A stretch of DNA of 64,000 nt from Dugong dugon (lineage: Eukaryota > Chordata > Mammalia > Sirenia > Dugongidae), in NCBI GenBank assembly GCA_030035585.1, contig CM057462.1:98229234-98293233 (forward strand), given 5' to 3'. The notes under the pieces are model-generated. The model ran no database searches and was not told where the DNA came from. It saw only the letters and a program-made list of their open reading frames with translations. The number at the start of each line of letters is the position of its first letter. The stretch's first letter is position 1. The position numbers were made by a program, and so were the translations under genes. Below, in pieces: positions 43,841-52,003 of the stretch.

Positions 43841-45086
43841 TTAGGATGCATTCTTAGGAACTGGAAACAGGAGGAAGACATCCTCCCAAGCAGTGAGGAG
43901 GAACCTGTCCTAGATCTGTTACCTCCACCTTATGTGACGGCCGGCGGCACCAGCCTGCAGGTGCCCTCACAATTTCCCCTCAGGCGGTCTCCCTAATGCC
44001 TCCTCCAGCCTCCGCACTGCCGGCCCCCAGGCTGCCACTCCGGCGCCTTCCTCACTGGCTCAGGCTGGTGCTGTCCCAGAACCTAGTCCTCTTCACCCAA
44101 ACGTTCAAAAAATGGTCTCCCCACCTCACAACCGGAGTGGCGTGCAATTCGGTCAGGGAACCTCGAATCCAGAGACAGGGCAAGGGCACGACCCACTCCG
44201 ACAGGTTCCGACTGGAATTAATGACCAAGGTGCCCCTCGAGGCTTTGTTTGGGTGCACACTCCATTCACCTTAACGGATCTCTTGAACAAGAAAAGGTCA
44301 ATGCCAGGATACAGGGAGGACCCAAATCAGATGGCAGAATTTTTCCAAAGCACATCTGATATTCACCAACCTACCTGGGCAGATGTTCAGGTACTCCTCC
44401 GGCGCTTGTTAATCCAGGAGAAAAGAAGAATGGTTCTCAAAAAGGCGAGACAAGAGGCTGATAGGCTCCATGAACCAACGGGAACACCCCCTAGAAGGCC
44501 CGATGATTTGGCCGTGCCCATAGCCCATCCAAAATGGGACTCGAATCAGGTAAAGCACTGGGTGGACCTGCAGTATTATCCAGAACGCATCATAGAGCGG
44601 CTGAAGCGAGGAGCCCCAAAACCAAAGAGTTTAAACGAAATCCAGGAGGTCCGCGAGGCGTCGGAGGAGAATCCTTCTGCTTTCTTAGAAAGACTCCTAG
44701 AAACATGCAAGAAGTATGCTGATGTCAATCTCAAAGATCCAACTTTCCAAAAGGTGGTTAACCTGATATTTATCTCCCAAAGTGCCCCTGATAACAGGTG
44801 TAAACTTCAAAAATTAGAAGGAAGCCTAAAAATGACTACTTCTCAGTTGGTCGAGGCCACTTTCAGCATTTACAACAGAGACCAGGGGCAGGAAAAGAAA
44901 AAGCAAAAGGAAGCAACAAGCAACCCTACTCGCAGCCCCTTTGGAAGACCCCAGGGAAGCTGGACGCATCGTGGAAGGGTAAGTTCCCTGGGCCCCCGTC
45001 CACCAGCCCCCAAGAAGGGAGAACTGAGACGCCCAGCAAAGCTGAGCCCTCAGCATTATGCCTACCGCAAACAAAAAGGCCACTAA
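43841..45086 (+). pseudogene. gag: gag relic (matrix scrap, PPPY late motif, capsid, broken nucleocapsid)
   Basis: Gag is the virion structural polyprotein. An N-terminal matrix-type LGCILRNW is read at 43841-43864. In the same frame, only 57 bp on, comes the late-budding motif PPPY (43922-43933), so most of matrix is deleted. That frame stops at 43994. The capsid lies in a different frame: the 324-codon frame at 44112-45086 (open upstream to about 43995) contains HQPTWADVQ early, a major-homology-type segment (ENPSAFLERLLETCKKY, about residues 191-207), and FISQSAPDNRCKLQKLEGS after it. The coiled, charged C-terminus leads to a zinc knuckle in which the first two Cys are Tyr and Arg, directly followed by TAA. 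The family's gag is about 500 residues, so this is truncated, frameshifted and inactive. Confidence 0.9.
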
Positions 45087-45430
45087 AGTGTGAACGTCTG
45101 AGCCGACCCAGGCAAGGGGCGTTGGGCGGATAGTGGGGGTGGGGGTGTCCCCAAGTGAGGGCTCACCAGATGCTCCAGGTCGAAGAAAACGACCAGGAAT
45201 GATGGCGCCCAGGGGCTCCACCGCCAGCCGGGTCCATCCTCACCTCCCATGAGGAGCCCCGGGTACGAATGAAAGTGGGAAACCAGCTAATGGACTTTTT
45301 AGTTGACACAGGGGCCACGTATTTGGTTTTAAATGTGCAGAGCAGCTCCTTGTCTTCAAAATCCCTCACGGTGACTGATGTTTCTGGGCAAACTGCCCAC
45401 AGGAATTTTCTTCAACCTTTTTGTGCGTGA
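45083..45430 (+). pseudogene. pro: gag end, UAG and protease (pro) relic
   Basis: In the frame starting at 45083 the nucleocapsid continues with KCERLSRPRQG and reaches TAG at 45131-45133, followed by a G-rich run. In the same frame, after one further TGA, lies a retropepsin with the active-site motif LVDTGAT (DTGA codons at 45305-45316) and a flanking VGNQLMDF segment. The frame stops at 45428-45430. The layout agrees with the gammaretroviral scheme in which protease is made by reading through the gag UAG. The C-terminal flap and the GR(D/N)-type helix region are incomplete. Confidence 0.85.
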
Positions 45431-45467
45431 GAGACAAGGATTAGGACCGGGTGTCCTCATCCAACAA

Positions 45468-45570
45468 CTCGGGCCCTGGAGAAGATCAGTAGCTACATCT
45501 CCAAAGAATTAGACCCCGTAGCCAAAGGATGGCCCCCTCGCCCGCGCGCACGCCTGCTGACTGTGAACTG
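45468..45570 (+). pseudogene. pol: pol scrap: RT-RNase H connection
   Basis: LGPWRRS, then after a one-base shift YISKELDPVAKGWPP, are typical of the region joining reverse transcriptase to RNase H in gammaretroviral pol. It lies only 40 bp after the protease, so nearly all of the RT (about 2 kb) has been deleted. The scrap ends at TAA near 45571, and integrase and env are absent. Confidence 0.8.
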
Positions 45571-45615
45571 CTAACAAAGGCGGAGAAAATCCCCGCCCAG
45601 GTTTTAGAGACCGGG

Positions 45616-46062
45616 TGTTAGACACTGCTGGCTCGAACCAGTTAAGACCAGCTGCGGCCCAAAACGCATGCGCAGGGAAGCTTCGTGCATTCTTAAAATG
45701 ACCTATCCGGAACAAAAGTGCCATTAAAAGACCAGGAGGAACTAAAGTGCTGCGGTGCAGAACTGGGGGAAGACAGTCGGAAGCAAGATGTCTGACACCA
45801 GCATCCGTCCCAGAGTTCTGCTGCTGCCCCGCTGTTGTTATGTGTATGATTCCCCAGAAGTTTAATGAATATGTATAACTTCCTTATTCTGTCACCCCAT
45901 AAATGTGTAGCACATCCTCAAGCGAGGAGCCTGATCTGAGAAAATTTCTCCTGGCTCTTTGCTTGCCGGCTTGCGATAAACGTTGCTTTCTATTTCTGAG
46001 CGGATGTCTTGGTCGTTGGCTTTCTTTGCAAGCCGGTAAGGCCCACATTTGGCCTGCTTACA
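45616..46062 (+). repeat. 3' LTR of the ERV
   Basis: 447 bp from TGTTAG to CTTACA, which form a near inverted terminal repeat. Inside are a TATA-like ATGAATATGTATAACTTCC (about 45865), CCCATAAATG and GCGATAAACG as candidate polyadenylation signals, and a U5 that repeats the 43250-43344 remnant. The left boundary rests on the TG and the inverted ends, because the 5' LTR lacks the region for comparison. Right flank is ATGTCAGG. Confidence 0.8.
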
Positions 46063-47260
46063 ATGTCAGGCGATGACTCATGTTTATGACCAAATGGCAT
46101 TTTATTTCTCTTGTTGGTGTTGTTTCTTGTGTAACTCTGCCTCAGAAGTCTTACCTGAGGAAGTACAGATTACAACACAAGATTTGGGTTTTCTTGTGTT
46201 CCCATAAAAATCTTACCCTTCTCTAATAATTTGGAGCGCAGGTCTTAGTTCTCCTCAGAGCATACAAGGCTTTGATTGGAAATGCTGAATTTCCAGAGGC
46301 GTTTACGAAGTTATTGGTTGTTTTCTTGGCTCAGTGGGCTCTCCTTATATCATTCTGTCTCAGAGCTCTGCACTTTCTTGCATTCTGATAGTATGAAGCC
46401 TTAGGGGGCACAATGCAGGTGTCTGGAATTTGAAGTAATTCAGCACCACTGGGGCAAGACTTACTGGAAATAATCTCTCCATTTTCACCTGCCAGAAACT
46501 CGGGGACCAGTGGCAACATCCCCCTAAGTCATGAATATGATGAATAGCTTTGTGCTCAGCAGGCGGTTATCTTCTTGGAGTAATTTGGACTGAAAAGGTA
46601 CTTTCTAAATGGAAAGCTCAAGTTCCAATTCAGATAACAGGTAAGTATATTGGAATCTTTATTTAATTTTGTTTCAATGAGTTCTGTCATTTTCATTTGA
46701 GTACAAGGAATTCTCCTGGTCACGTAGCCAAGTGGTGTGAAGGGTTATTGTCACACCTTGGGTTCCTTGGAAAGCAGAAACTGAGGCAGCATTACCATGC
46801 TGCAGGTTTATTAGGGAGTACTCAGGTTCAACATTTCTAGAAGGAAGGGAAGGAAGCGGGATTGAAGAGAGAGAAGATGGGCTTCGAGGTAGTGTCAAAT
46901 GAAGACCTCAGTTGATCTACAGGGAGCTCTAAAGCTGAAAAGGACCTTTCAAAATTGTCCTAAGGTAGGGTATTTTTATTACCATGTCAACCAGTCATTG
47001 AATACAGCCTGCTCCTAAGGAGAGTCTTTGTTGTTCTCTCCTTGGCAATCTGTGTGTATTTTGAGGATGTGTGGATAGATTTTTTTAGGCAGCTGCCATT
47101 ATTCTATGAGATGTGTAAAGCGTTTTTCAGATTCTTGTTGTAGATGATGATTTTGATGATTCATTCCTCAGGAAATAAATCAGAAAGAATCTAGACAAAA
47201 GGATTTGCTTCTGAAGCCAGCCTAAGGAAAAAACCAAAAAAACAAAACACACACAAAAAA
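46063..47260. other. unassigned non-coding sequence
   Basis: About 1.2 kb right of the ERV without a recognised element. A block at 46735-46910 (GAAAGCAGAAACTGAGGCAG, GGTTTATTAGGGAGTACTCA) recalls the wording of 59510-59600 but no family is assigned. Confidence 0.35.
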
Positions 47261-47318
47261 AATACTGCTGTCGAGTTGATTCTGACTCACAGCAACCCTT
47301 TAAGGCACTCAGAATCTC
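47255..47318 (-). repeat. AfroSINE tail fragment, minus strand
   Basis: An A-rich edge, then TACTGCTGTCGAGTTGATTC and TGACTCACAGCAACCCTTTA, truncated after about 50 bp. Confidence 0.8.
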
Positions 47319-47537
47319 CTAGTCTTAGGTGAAAGCATGGATGATACCAGCAGCAAAATATACACATTGAATGATTCTGCTTCTAACTAATCTACGCACC
47401 AGTCTTTGTTTCTTAAAATCTAGGATGACTGGCTTAGTTAGCTAAGCTGACCATTTCAGCTCCTCACCTCTCATCTTCCACCTTTTTCACATGTCCTTCC
47501 TGGAAAATATTTTCCATTTCTCTACCCTCATGAGTTT

Positions 47538-47748
47538 GTTGTCGTTATTAGTTCCTGTCAAGTCAGTTCCTACTCATGGTGACCACTTATGTGCAGAGTA
47601 GAATTGCTCCATAAGGTTTTCAAGGCTGTGGTCTTTCAGAAGCAGATTGCCAGGCCTTTCTTCTGAGGTGCCTTTGGGTGAGTTTGACCTGCCAAATTTT
47701 GGATCCTGGTTGAGTGCATAACTATTTGCACCACCCAGGGACTCCATC
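47538..47748 (-). repeat. AfroSINE, long form, minus strand
   Basis: CCTGTCAAGTCAGTTCCTAC, CTCCATAAGGTTTTCAAGGC, AGCAGATTGCCAGGCCTTTC, GGTGAGTTTGACCTGCCAAA and CACCACCCAGGGACTCCATC. Confidence 0.9.
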
Positions 47749-47834
47749 TCACGTGTTTAGTTACTCTAAAGCCTTTGAGTTTTAGCTTTCTCTGATCTCA
47801 CAAAATTGATTAAAGTTCCCTATTATGATCTTCA

Positions 47835-47975
47835 GAGCCTGACTGACAACCAAAAGGTCAAAAATTTAAATTCACCAGCTGCTCCTTGGAAACCCAACAG
47901 GGCAGTTCTACTCTGCCCTGTAGTGTCACTATGAGTTGGTATCGACTCGAAGGCAGTGGGTTTGGTTTTTTTCGT
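47835..47975 (+). repeat. AfroSINE, short form, with exact 14-bp TSD
   Basis: It starts GAGCCTGACTGACAACCAAA (head partly lost), then TGCTCCTTGGAAACCCAACA, tail GTCACTATGAGTTGGTATCG and a GGTTTGGTTTTTTTCG end. TATTATGATCTTCA at 47821-47834 and 47976-47989 flanks it. Confidence 0.95.
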
Positions 47976-47989
47976 TATTATGATCTTCA

Positions 47990-48101
47990 AGGAGCCTTGG
48001 TGGAACAATGGTTAAGAGCTTGGATGCTAACTGAAAGGTTGGCAGTTTGAACCCACAGTCACTCTGCAGGAGAAAAGATCTGGTGGTCTGCTCCCTTAAA
48101 G
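47990..48101 (+). repeat. AfroSINE, long form, left half (split by an RTE insertion)
   Basis: GGAGCCTTGGTGGAACAATG, GCAGTTTGAACCCACAGTCA and GATCTGGTGGTCTGCTCCCT break off at TAAAG (48097-48101), inside the middle block. The block continues at 48982 with TAAAGATTACAGC. Compare the intact copy at 33825. Confidence 0.9.
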
Positions 48102-48796
48102 GTCATTGTTGTTAGGTGCCATCTCGTTGGTTCCAACTCATTATGACCCTATGTACAACAGAAGGAAACACTGCCTAGTCCTGTGCCATCCTCACAATCA
48201 TTGCTATGTTTGAACACATTGTTGCAGCCACTGTGTCAATCCATCTCATCGAGGGTCTTTCTCTGTTTTGCTGACCCTTTACCAAGCATGATGTCCTTCT
48301 CGAGGGACTGGTCCCTCCTGATAACATGTCCAAAGTATGTAAAAGGAAATCTCATCATCCTTGTTTCTCAGAAGCATTCTGGGTGTACTTCTTCCAAGAT
48401 GGATTTGTTGTTTCTCCTGGTAGTCCGTGATATATTCAGTATTCTTTGCCAGCACCATAATTCAAATGCATCATTTCTTCTTTAGTCTTCCTTATTCATT
48501 GTCCAGCTTTCACATACATATGAAGCAATTGAAAATACCATGGCTTGGGTCAGGCGCACCTTAGTCCTCAAGGTGACATCTTTGCTTTTTAACGATGTAA
48601 AGAGGTCTTTTGCAGCAGATTTACCCAACACAATGTGTCATTTGATTTCTTGACTGCTGTTTCCATGGGCGTTGATTGTGGATTCAAGTAAAATGAAATT
48701 CTTGACAACTTCAGTCTTTTCTCTATTTATCATGATGTTGCTTATTGGTCCAGTTGTGAGGATGTTTGTTTTCTTTATGTTGAGGTGTAATCTTTA
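48102..48796 (-). mobile_element. RTE LINE, 5'-truncated, inserted in the SINE, minus strand
   Basis: From its 3' end: CATTGTTGTTAGGTGCCATC, CTATGTACAACAGAAGGAAA, AGCATGATGTCCTTCTCGAG, CTTGGGTCAGGCGCACCTTA, and CTTTATGTTGAGGTGTAATC, equivalent to the full element from about 40545 to the end. RTE similarity stops at about 48793. A 100-codon plus frame inside is incidental. Confidence 0.9.
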
Positions 48797-48976
48797 CACT
48801 GGATCTTTCTTCTGACCTTACTGGTCAGAGAAGCTGAGTTGACACTTCTTTTCAATTTGTTGACAGATCACCCTAGCATCCAACATTCCATTTCTATTTA
48901 AAAATTAAAGAAAAAAGGGCATCAGCATCAATAATTTATTAAGATAATCTTTCTGTCTCATATAATGTAATCTTTA
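48797..48976. repeat. non-RTE segment duplicated from 50.1 kb, bracketed by 11-bp repeats
   Basis: It lies between the 5' end of the RTE and the right half of the split SINE. Positions about 48825-48950 match about 50110-50245 (for example TTGACAGATCACCCTAGCAT against TTGACAGATCATCCTAGCAT, and an exact AAAGAAAAAAGGGCATCA) at roughly 85%. The 11-mer TGTAATCTTTA at 48786-48796 recurs at 48966-48976, and its reverse complement is at 48982-48992. Confidence 0.8.
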
Positions 48977-48981
48977 AACTG

Positions 48982-49075
48982 TAAAGATTACAGCATAGGA
49001 AACACTACGGGGCATTTCTATTCTATCCTATAGGGTTGCTATGAGTCAGAATCTACTCCACAGCACACAACAACA
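48982..49075 (+). repeat. AfroSINE, right half of the split copy
   Basis: TAAAGATTACAGCATAGGAA, CACTACGGGGCATTTCTATT, GGTTGCTATGAGTCAGAATC and CACAGCACACAACAACAAG complete the SINE begun at 47990. Confidence 0.9.
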
Positions 49076-49079
49076 AGAA

Positions 49080-49330
49080 TTATAATCTTCTTAGCATGCT
49101 GCACTATGTCCTTTGTAGTACTCCCCATACATGTAATTATCTGTTGTTACTCCCCACACCTATAACTACATGTGTGGCAGTTATAGCATAAGTCCCGTGA
49201 AGCTAGGAACCATGCTTGTCTTGTTCACCATTGTATCACCATCATCTGGCACAGGGAGAGGCACATAGTCAGTATTCAAATGTTATTTGTTGACTAAATG
49301 AATGGATGAATGAATGAATAAACATTTAAA
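49080..49330 (+). repeat. L2 LINE 3' end
   Basis: CCCGTGAAGCTAGGAACCAT, CTTGTCTTGTTCACCATTGT, GGCACAGGGAGAGGCACATA and GAATGGATGAATGAATGAAT. Confidence 0.75.
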
Positions 49331-49477
49331 AAGACAAACGTATGAACCAGAACTTTTGCAGTTATTTAGAATCTATGATCTGGAGTCCAAAGTATCTCTA
49401 TATACACACTGAAATTCCGTTCACTTTAGTTCACTTTAAGAGCTAATTGACCAAATTATACATTGTTATACCTTTTC

Positions 49478-49888
49478 AAAGGTGTCACTTTAAGGACTAA
49501 GGTGTGCCTGACCCAAGCCGTTGTGTTTTCAGTCACCCCATATACATGCTAAAGCTGGACAATGAATAAGAAAGACCAAAGAAGAATTGATGCCTTTGAA
49601 TTATTGTGTTGGTGAAGAATATTGAATAGAGTGCCAGAAGAATGAACAGATCTGCCTTGAAGGAAGTACAGCCAGAATGTTCCTTAGACGATAGGGTGGT
49701 AAAGTAGAGGGTCAGCGAAAACGAGGAAGACCCTTAACGAGATTGACTGACTCAGTGGCTGCAACGATGAGCTCAAGCATAGCAACAATTGTGAGGATAG
49801 CACAGGACTGGGCAGCGTTTTGTTCTGTTGTACATGGGGTCACTCTGAGTGGGAACAGACTCGACGGCAACTAAAAATAACACAAATA
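49478..49888 (+). mobile_element. RTE LINE 3' end, 5'-truncated, plus strand
   Basis: TTTCAAAGGTGTCACTTTAA, GGTGTGCCTGACCCAAGCCG, AATTGATGCCTTTGAATTAT, CAGCCAGAATGTTCCTTAGA and CAGACTCGACGGCAACTAAA. It corresponds to about 40735-41220 of the full element with an internal deletion near GACGATAGGG. It is opposite in orientation to the copy at 48102. Confidence 0.9.
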
Positions 49889-50109
49889 TACTTTTTCCTC
49901 AGACCATCACTTAGGGAAAAAAATCTCATGATTTGTCATCATCAGGAGCAATTTGTAACTATGAAAGAGACAGCGATTTTAATTTGTGGTCCTGGACAAC
50001 AGGTTACGAGGTCCTCTCTGGGAGATCCACACATATTTATAACCTTTACTGAAGAACAATTCTTTATCATGGAAAGTCCTCTTTTTGCATGAAGAGAAAT
50101 GGGGGCACT
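49889..50109. other. unassigned sequence between the RTE tail and the duplicated segment
   Basis: Overlapping small frames on both strands (49820-50182). No family recognised. Confidence 0.3.
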
Positions 50110-50245
50110 TACCTTGCTGGTCATAGCATCTGAGTTCACCCTGTTTTTCAATGAGTTGACAGATCATCCTAGCATCCAACATTCCATTTCTATTTCAAAA
50201 CTAAAGAAAAAAGGGCATCAATAACTTACGAAGGTCATACAAAAG
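50110..50245 (-). other. exon-like segment, parent or sister of the 48.8-kb duplicate
   Basis: On the minus strand, a pyrimidine-rich run (CCCTTTTTTCTTTAG) and TTTTGAAATAG precede about 77 bp open in the frame NGMLDARMICQLIEK. A near-perfect donor AAG|GTAAGT follows (minus strand, 50107-50115). This is the form of an internal exon, but it could be chance. No protein family is recognised. The duplicate at 48825-48950 keeps the open reading MLDARVICQQIEKK but loses the donor (GTCAGA). Confidence 0.3.
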
Positions 50246-50815
50246 ACGCACTATCAAATACCTTTGGAAAAACCATGTCAGGTTTGTCTTGCCAAGTGAA
50301 AGAGACTGATGCAAAGTAACATAAAACATTTTTGTTCCCGCATTAAAGTTGGTCCTTGAGTTGGCAAGGAGTAAGTAGTTAATGGAATAGTTGTTTACAG
50401 CCTTAAGGATGCTACACCAAGTGTGTGGCATGGCTGCTTGTATTCCCATACCAGTCTCCATGGGAGATACCACTAGTTATTAATAATACTTGCTCCTCTT
50501 AAACCCAAAACTTCTTCAGAATCCTTCTCAATATAGCATTTAAGGCAGCCATTATCAATTATTATGTTGATAGGTGAGGTGAAACCTCTTTTCCATCCTT
50601 ACTCTAAGAGACATCATGATTTAATTAGGCAAAACTCTAACTTAAGAACACATCAGAAAAATGAGTGATGGACTCAAGGAGAGTGGAAATACATGGTTGG
50701 ATTGATCTAACATGTTTAAATACATTCCAGTTACCTGGACTTTCATGCACATTCTTTCATTTGCTATTCACACAAATGCCATGGAATAGGCAGAGCAGAT
50801 TTTTTTGTTTGTTTC
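50246..50815. other. unassigned non-coding sequence
   Basis: No recognised element. A 90-codon minus frame (50201-50473) is unsupported. Confidence 0.35.
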
Positions 50816-50820
50816 TCATT

Positions 50821-51323
50821 TGTCTTAGTTATTGAGTGCTGCTCTAACAGAAATACCACAAGTGGATGGCTTTAACAAAGAGAAGTTTATTCTTTCACAG
50901 TCCAGTAGGCTACAAGTCCAAATTCAGGGCATCAGCTCCAGGAGAAGGCGTTCTCTCCCTGTCGGCTCTGGAGAAAGGTCCTTGGGATGCATCAGTGTTT
51001 CTTTGGGAGCTTCTCTGCACAGGAACCTCAGGTACAAAGGACGCGCTGTGCTCCCGGCACTGCTTTCTTGGTGATACGAGGTTCCCAGTTCTCTGCTTGC
51101 TTCCCTTTTATCTCTTGTAAAAGGTGGTACAGGCCACAACCTAGGGAAACTCCCTTTACATTGGATCAGGGATATGACCTGGGTAAGGGTGGTGTTACAA
51201 TCCCACCCTAATCCTCTTTAACATAAAATTACAACCACAAAATGGAGGCCAACCACACAATTCTGGGAATCATGGCCCAGCCAAATTGATACATTTTTGG
51301 GGGACATAATTCAAACCATGACA
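50821..51323 (-). repeat. solo LTR (MaLR-type) with perfect 5-bp TSD
   Basis: Plus-strand reading is TGTCTTAGTTATTGAGTGCT ... CATAATTCAAACCATGACA, 503 bp. It is flanked by TCATT at 50816-50820 and 51324-51328. The frames of 71-84 codons within it are by-products. Confidence 0.94.
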
Positions 51324-51328
51324 TCATT

Positions 51329-51800
51329 TTATAAATAAAAAAAAACAAAACTGAGAGAAGTTAAAGGTTTACTTAGGATCAAAAAACTAATAAATAGAAA
51401 AGGATTAGCCTTCTGATTCAAAATTATTTGCTTTTTCTATAGAACCACAGTGCTTTTTAGTAGTCTCTTTCTAATGACCTAAATGATTGATCTATAGACC
51501 ATATGTACAAAAGATTCCTAAGATTGAAAAATATAATGTAGCAGCCTTCCCTTTCCCTGATAAGAAACCAATTGAAGATATTAGGGATGAAAAACATGAT
51601 TCTAGTGTGATCTTTATTCAAGACAACTGAAAAGGTCTTCTGACTCAGGAAGGAAAACTGGTTGTTTTCCAGGACTATTGTCAAAATATTGACTAATTAT
51701 TAGTCTGGAAAACAAACTGCTCAAAAGCCATTCTGGGGTGCTCATGTTAAGTCCCATTACTAAACAAGAAAACAGAAGACATTATGCTGCTTACTTAGGA
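51329..51800. other. unassigned non-coding sequence
   Basis: No recognised element. It contains a short A-run near 51340. Confidence 0.35.
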
Positions 51801-51803
51801 CGG

Positions 51804-52003
51804 AGTCCCTGGGAAGTGAAAATGGTTAGCACACTTGACTGCTAACCAAAAGGTTGGAAATTTTAGTCCACCCAGAGGTGCCTTGGAAGAAAGGCCTGGT
51901 GACTTCTGAAAAATCAGCCACTGAAAACACTATGGAGCACAGTTCTACTTGAACACACGAGTCACCATGAGTCAGGGTTGACTCCATGGCAACTGGTTTA
52001 CCT
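51804..52003 (+). repeat. AfroSINE, long form
   Basis: GGAGTCCCTGGGAAGTGAAA, TGCTAACCAAAAGGTTGGAA, GTCCACCCAGAGGTGCCTTG, AGGCCTGGTGACTTCTGAAA, GTCACCATGAGTCAGGGTTG and GGCAACTGGTTT. Confidence 0.92.

Larger units (their letters stand above)
43250..46062 (+). mobile_element. endogenous retrovirus, class I (gammaretrovirus-like), internally collapsed
   Basis: From left to right: U5 remnant, primer-binding site, leader with a candidate splice donor, gag relic, a UAG codon followed by protease, a short RT/RNase H scrap, and a complete 3' LTR. Total 2.8 kb, against about 8-9 kb for a full gammaretroviral provirus, so most of pol and all of env are gone. The sequence is GC-richer and more CpG-bearing than its surroundings. 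It sits between an old LINE-like flank and unique DNA. Defective in every gene, so it has no replication capacity. Confidence 0.93.

Noticed and set aside
44826-45221. 131-codon minus-strand frame within the ERV
   Set aside because: Antisense of gag nucleocapsid and protease, which are clearly the sense features.
50107-50245. Annotating the exon-like segment as a CDS exon
   Set aside because: Only one short open stretch and a donor. No neighbouring exons or protein family, and the duplicate shows no protein-level constraint.
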